Under the pieces are notes generated by a model. That model did no database searches, was not told the origin of the DNA, and saw only the letters and a list, made by a program, of their open reading frames with translations. A stretch of DNA of 64,000 bases from Anodontia alba (taxonomy: Eukaryota > Mollusca > Bivalvia > Lucinida > Lucinidae), in NCBI GenBank assembly GCA_964016985.1, contig OZ024834.1:84071911-84135910 (forward strand), read 5' to 3'. Positions 45,144 to 64,000 of this stretch are shown in pieces (the first letter of the stretch is position 1; the number at the start of each line of letters is the position of its first letter). A program made the position numbers and the translations under genes.

Positions 45144-47183
45144 TTAGTCTTCTATATGCCGAAAAACAGTAATGTGACGACGATTGAACCGGTCACTGTT
45201 TGAAACAGCAAATTCAGTACTATCATGATGAAATCCTATGGCTAAACAAGCTGTAGGACAACCTTCTTCCACAAAGCGAATTGCGGTGCCATCTGGAGAA
45301 ATAATATGAATATTACGGTTCATTTCATCACAAACATAAATATTTCCGTCACCATCCAAAGCCACGCCACGAGGTAATTGAAGTTTATTTCTATAGGCAA
45401 ACTTTGGGTTGCCCTGTAAGTCAAAGCAGTAAACAGTTTGGGTCGAAGTACAGGGTTGTATAACATGTGATCGTTCCTCATCCACAGCAATATGGATAAA
45501 CTTTTGGAAGACCCTTCCACTCGTGTCTCGATCAAAGTACACCTTATCCTCCATTATATTATAACGTGAAAAGGCTATTATTCCAAAAGCCACAGGATCA
45601 CACCAAGATACAGCCATATCTCCATTTCTAAGTCCTTGCAATGCCTTAGGTGTATATCTGGTAGTTACATGACCTTTGATGGTTAGTTTCTCATCTGCTT
45701 TGACAAATAAGATCTTCTTTTGTGCAGGTATGCTGATAGCAACAGTGTTGTCCTTTACATGTGTTACACAGTAAGGTTTCCTGGATTCTTCTTTCTGTTC
45801 AGTACTGTGAGTCATAAGGTTACATGAAGCAACCAATTCAAATTCTGCATTTACTAAAGTACAAAATCCATACCTATAGTCAACAAGAAACAATTTATCA
45901 TTCGGTAAGAACTGCAATGCACAGTATTCTGGAGGAAAATCATTTGAACTGCCTTTAGCAATAACCTCGTGGATAGATGACTTTTTAATGTCGCAATATC
46001 TAAATAATTTTCTTTCAGAGTACTCCCCAAGAACAGCATTACTTTCTTCTTCCTCAATTGTCGCCATTTCGTCAGTATCATTTGGTTCTAAATCAAGTAA
46101 ATTGCTTAACCTATCCTGAATTTCAAGTGTAAACCCATATTTCTTGCAAGAGTGGGCCATTTCAAGAACTGTGGTTTCATATTGCCTTACAGCCTTCTTC
46201 AAATTATGCAGTATTACCTGACCTAGACCAGAGGAGTTGTAACATTCCGATTTCTTAATCAGAGAAATGAAAATTTCCAGCTCTTTGTTAATAACTTGCA
46301 ATTTATCAATATCATCTAATGCAGCTAAACAGTACTTCTTGGTCAATGCTTTACAGCGCTCGGTTGCCTTTTCTTCTAGTAAATCAAATAGTTTGTTGAC
46401 TTTCATTCTCATTTCTTGAATGCTAGTATATGTTTTCTCTGTTTCTTTCTTATTCTCATCTTCATTTGATTTTTTAGTTTTAATGATAGATTTACTGTAC
46501 GAAAGCAGCTTAGAGATTTTATATTGTAGTTTTTCGGAATCTTTCCTTGTCGCACTGGATTTAACTTCAGCCAATTCACTGCAGTCTCTGTGATGAACAA
46601 CAGCACAAACTGCACAGCAAAGAATATCTTCATCCTTACATAAGAACTTAACAACATTGTTACAATGGGTAGAACAAGTCAGATAGTTTTTCATTAGTTG
46701 TTTTTCCCTTTCCTTAATATCTATTTTACCCTCCTCCATTTCTATAATAATATGGTCTGGGTGAAGGCTGGCAGAGTGACGAATCTTACAACAGTCTTTG
46801 CAAAAAGATTCTTTACAGTTCAAACAATTCATGCGAGCAATGGTTTTCTTTTCCAGAGTCCTACATGGAGAACAAATGTCTGTATCCCTATTCAGTTTTT
46901 CAACTACGTTGGTTTTCACTTTCAAAACCATTTCTGTGTCCAGTGGTAGTGCTTGGGCCCATTTAAAAATGTCATCATCTGCTGCTGGTGAAGGGTTTGA
47001 AGTTCTGCAAACTGGGCATTGAAAATCATCATGTATAAGATCCTGTTCCATTTTCAAATTTGTCATGTAAGAAACAAGACAGTTTTCACAAAATGTATGA
47101 TAACATACTGACAGTTGTCTCGGCTTTGAGACCAATTCAAAGCATATGGGACAAATTAGTTCCCGTTTCTGGGCTGTAGCCAT
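45144..47183 (-). CDS. TRIM-family protein: RING, B-boxes, coiled coil, NHL-like C-terminus; intronless
   Basis: 679 aa in a single exon. The first in-frame ATG is at 47183; an in-frame TAA at 47259-47261 blocks any longer unspliced start. The reading frame also continues 23 codons upstream without ATG (a GRGKGG repeat), which could be 5' UTR or be reached by splicing. RING is C3HC4: C11, C14, C27, H29, C32, C35, C56, C59. Two B-box-like zinc clusters follow, at about 104-144 and 170-201, then a Lys/Glu-rich coiled coil to about 375. The C-terminal 300 residues look like a beta-propeller, with one clear NHL-type blade (LPRGVALDGDGNIYVCDE, then IHIISPDG). This is the architecture of TRIM2/3/56/71-like E3 ubiquitin ligases. 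Bivalves have many intronless copies, several linked to innate immunity in other work; the target of this one is unknown. There is no sign of decay. Confidence 0.92.
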   Translation of the reverse strand: MATAQKRELICPICFELVSKPRQLSVCYHTFCENCLVSYMTNLKMEQDLIHDDFQCPVCRTSNPSPAADDDIFKWAQALPLDTEMVLKVKTNVVEKLNRDTDICSPCRTLEKKTIARMNCLNCKESFCKDCCKIRHSASLHPDHIIIEMEEGKIDIKEREKQLMKNYLTCSTHCNNVVKFLCKDEDILCCAVCAVVHHRDCSELAEVKSSATRKDSEKLQYKISKLLSYSKSIIKTKKSNEDENKKETEKTYTSIQEMRMKVNKLFDLLEEKATERCKALTKKYCLAALDDIDKLQVINKELEIFISLIKKSECYNSSGLGQVILHNLKKAVRQYETTVLEMAHSCKKYGFTLEIQDRLSNLLDLEPNDTDEMATIEEEESNAVLGEYSERKLFRYCDIKKSSIHEVIAKGSSNDFPPEYCALQFLPNDKLFLVDYRYGFCTLVNAEFELVASCNLMTHSTEQKEESRKPYCVTHVKDNTVAISIPAQKKILFVKADEKLTIKGHVTTRYTPKALQGLRNGDMAVSWCDPVAFGIIAFSRYNIMEDKVYFDRDTSGRVFQKFIHIAVDEERSHVIQPCTSTQTVYCFDLQGNPKFAYRNKLQLPRGVALDGDGNIYVCDEMNRNIHIISPDGTAIRFVEEGCPTACLAIGFHHDSTEFAVSNSDRFNRRHITVFRHIED

Positions 47184-47466
47184 AATCCCTCTACGTGAAG
47201 TACCGCCTTTTCCTCTACCGCCTTTTCCTCGACCCGCGTTAAGATCTCCCAATATGTATTACTCCTTTACAACCGTGCACTAGAAGTAGTGCGAAGATGA
47301 AATCACTCGGGATATGGCATTTCAGACCGCATATGGGTTTTCGTCGTTCTCAAGTCTTCAGCGTAAAACATCAAAGAAGACATTATCCAGATAGCAAAGA
47401 TTGTCAGCCTCGCCTGGACATTTACTGTTCAAACAAATTTCAAACTGTTGGCGGTTTTTGTTTTGT

Positions 47467-47469
<3 letters not shown>

Positions 47470-47497
<28 letters not shown>

Positions 47498-47512
47498 TTT
47501 TTTTGTTTTTTC
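47470..47512. repeat. Poly-T tract
   Basis: T-rich run with single G interruptions. Frames across it are artefacts. Confidence 0.9.
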
Positions 47513-47863
47513 CGAGAAATGAAACCGAAAGTAGACGAAAAGTTAACTGGTTTCCTGTGTACTATATAAGTATATGCATTGAGCTATAGGGTGAGGGAAC
47601 CAGTCAAGACGAAAAGTACACTGGTGTCACGTACAATGAATCATTCGAGTATTTATCCGGTATCTCAGTGATATAAACAAGAAGGCTTCAATATTTTTTG
47701 TTAAATGAGGAAAATAAAAAAAAAAATAAATAAAATCATTGCTATGAAACTTTGAGCCGGGACACAGTACTTCCTACAAAATCGTATACATGTGCACCCA
47801 GCGAACACTTCGATCAGCAGCGCAGTCAGATAAGTCTTCGCAAAGTACTCTGTGAGCAGCGTC

Positions 47864-48102
47864 TTAACCCTTAAAGCGCCAAGAAAAACTGCATCTGAAA
47901 ATGTCGTCTGTTTATGTCGTCTGCTGAATATTCTTGCAAACTTTCAAACCTATTTTTGCATACAGGCAAACAGTGTGGACCCTGATCAGACTGCTCCGAG
48001 CAGTCTGATCTGGGTCCACACTGTTTGCAAAAATGACTTTTAAAATCACAAGCAGATGACAAAGCAGACTACAATAGTTGTGACTGTCGCTTTAAGGGTT
48101 AA
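47864..48102. mobile_element. TTAA-ended MITE (ttaacccttaaagcgcc type)
   Basis: Ends ttaacccttaaagcgccaag and gtcgctttaagggttaa. Core hairpin gtgtggaccctgatcagact / agtctgatctgggtccacac. The same family as 61999-62553. Confidence 0.85.
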
Positions 48103-48203
48103 ACGGACAACCGGAAGACTGTGATTAGCCTGAGCTAATCTTATACATGCAATCTTGAGACTTATAGTCCAGACTGACTCTAAGGCGATTGCTATATCCT
48201 TGT

Positions 48204-48690
48204 GGGGGGGGGGGGGGGGGGCGGGGGGGGGGAAGGGGGGGGGGGGGGGGCGGTGCGAGGGGTAACTTAGAGGTAATTGTGGTACGGGTGTGCGAGGCAG
48301 TATTTCAAAACCTACCCCATTCATATACCTGGCCTTAGAAAAAAACGGACCCATTCATATACTTGATCATCCAAAATGCTGACCTATTCATATACTGCCT
48401 ATTGATTTTTTGTACCGATTTATTGCTGGTTGTTAGATACTCATTTCATTGAGAACCAAGAGAACAAGCAGCCTTGAAAAATCTCTGAGCAAAAAATATG
48501 TGTAAATACCAGAATGACAGAAAAATGGGGCCTTTCACATAGGAATCTAGAAATATTGGGTCATTCATATACTTTTTATTGAAAAAAAGGGCCAATCATA
48601 TACCTGGCAGCGCTGAAAAAGGGGGCTATCGGCACGCACATCCGTACTATCCCTTATATAGGAAGTTACACCCCTCCCCCCGCCCCCATC
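48204..48690. mobile_element. Element bounded by poly-G and poly-C, G-quadruplex-prone
   Basis: 48204-48252 is almost all G (18+ in a row). The right end cacccctccccccgccccc (about 48668-48688) is its weak complement; ggtacgggtgtgcg / cacgcacatccgtac also pair. The inside repeats cccattcatatac four times. Confidence 0.6.
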
Positions 48691-48892
48691 CGAAGAGGGA
48701 TAAACTAGAACTCTTGCCATACTAGATAGACACGCAGTCCAATAGTTCCAAAGGACCAGTTAAATTTTAATACTAGCACTATATCTAAGTACATGTACAG
48801 GGTGACGTGTTACGGCCTTCACACAAACACCTAGCGACATTTGCTGCGATCACAAAATACTCCAAAGTAGGGATTTTACTGTCGCAGGGTGA

Positions 48893-60882
<11,990 letters not shown>

Positions 60883-61079
60883 AATTATCCGATCTGGATC
60901 ATTGAACTGCTAAAAGTGTATATCCGTCATAAATGAGATAGATTGTTAAATATTCAGTCAACTGAACAAGCAATGGAGATAGTTTAAAATCGCCGTAAGA
61001 AAAGGAAAATTATCACACATGCAAACTACAAATAGCTAGACCAGCCGACGCTTAGCACGCATGGTAAAACTTTCAGCAG

Positions 61080-61185
61080 ACATTTTGAAATATTTTTATT
61101 TTTTCCCAGAAAATAGGTTTTGACATTTCATGTGGAGACAATTTGCATGAAATGCCAAAGCCTATTTTCTGGGAAAAATAAGCTG
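61080..61185. repeat. Hairpin-H copy
   Basis: cccagaaaataggttttgac-atttcatg / catgaaatgccaaagcctat-tttctggg. Confidence 0.75.
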
Positions 61186-61394
61186 AATAGATTCTGCCAT
61201 TACTGTTCATATGTTCATATTGTATTTGTCGCTACTAAAGTCGCTACAGTTGATTCATCAATATTTGATTGACTAGGCAGACCATAGAGACAAAGATATA
61301 GTGAGCGAACAAAGTGGTGTTAAAAAGACAAACAAATGGTAAAAAAAAAAAAAAAATTAAAAAAAAAACAGTCTTCACTTCATATATTGGTCGG

Positions 61395-61447
61395 AATACC
61401 ACGGATCACCAGTCGAACGGGCATCCAATTGAGCCAGCGAGGCCGGC
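61395..61447 (-). repeat. SINE-A head fragment
   Basis: gatcaccagtcgaacgggca then tccaattgagccagcgaggc, the complement of a SINE-A tRNA-like head without B box or body. Confidence 0.6.
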
Positions 61448-61715
61448 GAAGAGTCTCATTGAAACCGAACTCTGATGTTCGCTCTCACCGATGTTCGGTG
61501 TTTCCATGGGCAACCTTTATAGATTTAATTTGACTTTTAGTGCGAATTGTTTGCCTAGTAGACAATTCTTCTCTGAGGAACAAAAATCACAGTTTTGTAC
61601 ATTTTGCGACTCGCATTTGATATTTATATTTAAAAGAAATAAATCCTATCGTCTAGTTTGTAGTTTTTAATTTTTATTTACTCTTTCATTTGTACTCAAA
61701 CAAATGTTAAGTATA

Positions 61716-61960
61716 CAGTTGACCCTCGTTATTTCGACTTCACTTATTTCGAATAACCGCTTATCTCGAAGTAAAATCTGGTCCCCGTTTTAGCACGGAA
61801 ATCTAAGAACAGTTGCAAAATATCGTGGAAAAGAGGAGAAATTGCTCCTTAGGATTTGGCACTTCATGCAAATTGTCTCCTCAGGAGACAATTTACATGA
61901 AGTGTCACATCCTATTTTGTAGGGAAAATAAGAAAACTATCACTAATTTGTCGTCTGCTG
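61716..61960. mobile_element. MITE-T half joined to hairpin-H
   Basis: MITE-T from acagttgaccctcgttattt to gaaattgctcctta, then hairpin-H ggatttggcacttcatgcaa ... ttgtagggaaaataag. The right half of MITE-T is missing. Confidence 0.7.
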
Positions 61961-61998
61961 AATTAGCCAAGAGAATGGTAGAGGTTAAACAAACTATA

Positions 61999-62553
61999 TT
62001 AACCCTTAAAGCGCCAAGAAAAACTGCATCTGAAAATTGATTGATTGATTGTGTTGGGGTTTAACGACACGTCAACCCTTGAGGGTCATTTTGTGTCGTC
62101 TCCCAGAGAAAGGGAGAAAAGAGATAGAAGAGAGAGTAGTGGAGATGAAAGAGAGGGACAGGGAAGAAAGAGGAACAGGAATGAAAGTGAAGAAACAGAA
62201 GAAATAAAAACATTCCCCCTCTACCCTTACCCACTACAAGGATAGCAGGCCTTGCCCAACTGTAAGCCAATATCAGTCGGACGCCCCAGTGATGTAAGAT
62301 ACACAGCACCTTCGCACCACCCGACCACCCCCCTGCATCTGAAAATGTCGTCTGTTTATGTCGTCTGCTGAATATTCTTGCAAACTTTTCAAACCTATTT
62401 TTGCATACCGGCAAACAGTGTGGACCCAGATCAGACTGCTCCTAGAGGAGCAGTCTGATCTGGGTCCACACTGTTTGCAAAAAATGACTTTTAAAATCAC
62501 AAGCAGATGACAAAGCCGACGACAATTGTTGTGATTGGCGCTTTAAGGGTTAA
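61999..62553. mobile_element. TTAA-ended MITE carrying a SINE-B insertion
   Basis: Ends ttaacccttaaagcgccaag and ttggcgctttaagggttaa. Split by SINE-B at 62037-62332, with a 13-bp duplication ctgcatctgaaaa at 62024-62036 and 62333-62345. Core hairpin gtgtggacccagatcagact-gctc and exact complement. Confidence 0.9.
62037..62332 (-). mobile_element. SINE-B copy
   Basis: Minus-strand element with tail ttgattgattgattgtgttg read first on the plus strand; the head ends accacccgaccaccccc. Confidence 0.85.
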
Positions 62554-62644
62554 TAAAGCATGAAGAATCAATTCCCCCTGTAGACAAAACTAGTCATTTT
62601 GACATGCTGTGCGTGCGACGGGGGAGGTGGGGATGGGGGAATAA

Positions 62645-62935
62645 ACAATTGTGTTGGGGTTTGACGACACGTCAACCCTTGTGGGCCATTTTGTATCGTC
62701 TCACAGAGAAAGGGAGAAAAGAGGTAGAAGAGACAGTAGAGGAGATGAAAGAGAGGAACAGGGAGGTAAGAAGAACAGGAATGAAAGTGAAGAAACAGAA
62801 GAAATAAAAACATCCCCCGCTACCCTTACCTGCTACAAGGATAGCAGGCCTTGCCCCAGCTGTAAGCCAATATCAGTTGGACGCCCCGGCGACGTAAGAT
62901 ACACGACTACTTCGCCACACCTGACCACCCCATGG
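62645..62935 (-). mobile_element. SINE-B copy
   Basis: caattgtgttggggtttgac to cgccacacctgaccacccc, about 90% like the copy 300 bp upstream. Confidence 0.82.
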
Positions 62936-63244
62936 GGGAAATAAACAAGCCACGACGTCTAATATATCATATATCTGTAAAGTATTTTAGACAGGCCGCT
63001 TATTTGCGTACACAAGGCACCTATTGCCTTGGGTCGAAACCACGATACAAAACGCACAGGAAGCTGAATAATATGTCCCCTTAATTTTCATTGAAAAGGC
63101 GGGTGCGTGTGTGTGTAGGGGTGGTGGGGTGGGGGTAAACAAACCACGACGTCTAATATATTATTTTATTAAATGTTTAACATCTGTAAAGTATTAACAC
63201 TGTATGATAATAATATTGTCCATTCAAATAATACATATGAGATA

Positions 63245-63405
63245 TTATCGGACATGTGTGCTCAGTGAAGACTCAGATTTTTCTGCACACCCATACATTC
63301 AGGTCTGAGCTAGCGCACAGCAAAACTTACGACCAGCGAAGACTCAGATCAGCCTGCGCATCCGCGCAGTCTGATCAGAGTCTTCGCTGATCGCATGTGC
63401 CCTCT
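63245..63405. repeat. Repeat-I copy
   Basis: gcgaagactcagatcagcct-gcgcatccgcgcag-tctgatcagagtcttcgctg is a near-perfect hairpin at 63337-63390. 62940-63240 holds only weak low-complexity sequence. Confidence 0.75.
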
Positions 63406-63544
63406 ACAGCCTCCAGGCTATCCAAAGTGGGACAAACTAGAAATCTTGCCATACTGTGTGGATGTACAGGCTGATCCGAGTCTTTGCTAGTCACACAGGT
63501 CTTATTGTAGGTTTGTCGAGCGCTGGCTCTGTCTTTGCTGGTCC

Positions 63545-63925
63545 ACAGGAGCTTAAAATGTCCCAAATCGACTATCCCATAAAGTTCGGTCAGAAATGCA
63601 TGTTGAAATAGCCCAAATTGACTATCCTATAAAGTTCGGTCAGAAATGCATGTTGAAATAGCCCAAATCGACTATCCTATAAGGCTCGCCTTATAAGATA
63701 GTCGATTTGGACCATTTTAACATGCATTTAGGATAGTCGATTTAGGCCATTTTAACATGCATATAGGATAGTTGATTTGGGTCATTTTAACATGCATATA
63801 GGATAGTCGGGCCATTTTAACATGCATATAGGATAGTCCAATTGGGGCATTTTAACATGCATATAGGATAGTCCAATTGGGGCATTTTAACATGCATTTC
63901 TGGCCAAACTTCAAGCTCCTGTGGC
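63545..63925. repeat. Foldback element with tandemly expanded arms
   Basis: Outer ends ccacaggagctt / aagctcctgtgg. The left arm has three 51-bp units (cgactatcctataaagttcg, gtcagaaatgcatgttgaaa). The right arm has about six units of aacatgcatataggatagtc in the opposite sense. Confidence 0.82.
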
Positions 63926-64000
63926 TGGACACTCTTCAGACAGCCAATGACCTAACGTTTCTTCAGGATTCCAGACTAAGATCAGACTACATGCATGTGC

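Noticed and set aside
47184..47252. Start of the TRIM frame at a TTG, giving 702 residues.
   Set aside because: A TTG start is not expected for an animal gene; the first ATG in frame is at 47183, directly before the RING.

Overview
This window is animal nuclear DNA from what is most likely a bivalve mollusc. Coding sequence is sparse and split into short exons with GT..AG borders, introns are 1-5 kb, and most of the rest is miniature inverted-repeat elements, tRNA-derived SINEs and broken LINEs. Repeats such as the 'caagagggccat' start at about 29.72 kb and the 'gatcagcctgcgcatccgcgcag' type hairpins are of a kind I associate with heterodont bivalves. The genus cannot be fixed from sequence alone. 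None of the spliced genes shows as a long open reading frame; they were assembled here exon by exon, checking that the intron phases agree.

Four protein genes can be supported. (1) 2864-25959, plus strand: the last 13 exons of XYLB (xylulose kinase, FGGY family); the 5' exons, about 130 codons, must lie upstream of the window. One exon (4399-4499) is 101 nt where 102 is expected, so the gene as given carries a frameshift. (2) 34297-38924, plus strand: complete two-exon MRPS21 (mitochondrial ribosomal protein bS21m), 85 aa. (3) 45144-47183, minus strand: an intronless 679-aa TRIM protein (RING, two B-boxes, coiled coil, NHL-like propeller). (4) 48893-60882, minus strand: a complete eight-exon CRAL-TRIO lipid-transfer protein (clavesin/alpha-tocopherol-transfer-protein type), 317 aa, with all intron phases matching. 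The four genes have unrelated jobs (sugar phosphorylation, mitochondrial translation, ubiquitin ligation, lipid carriage); nothing suggests they act together.

The rest is repeat-dominated. Recurrent families are called here: SINE-A (tRNA-headed, about 300 bp); SINE-B (tail TTGATTGATTG); MITE-T (Tc1/mariner-like ends ACAGTCGACTCTCGTTATC); MITE-C (ends ATCACGAAAAC); MITE-D (ends GGGCCCAGTTGTTCAAAGC); hairpin-E (core TTGTGGGTACTCATTAGAA); MITE-F (ends TACCGTATTCGATC); MITE-G (TTAA ends, core hairpin gtgtagacc-gatcag); hairpin-H (core GACACTTCATGCAAATTGTC); repeat-I (GATCAGCCTGCGCA hairpins). Several families with different ends share the same central hairpin.

The most unusual structure is at 29044-29554: a 511-bp element with two direct terminal repeats, a primer-binding-like site and a purine tract in the right places, and a perfect 5-bp target duplication. 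Each terminal repeat carries a tRNA-like Pol III promoter with a T8 terminator. It looks like a miniature LTR retrotransposon whose LTRs hold a tRNA-like unit, and it splits an old LINE. Also of note are a degraded ORF with a 2A-like DIEQNPGP motif (about 32.5 kb) and several nested insertions whose order can be read from target duplications.
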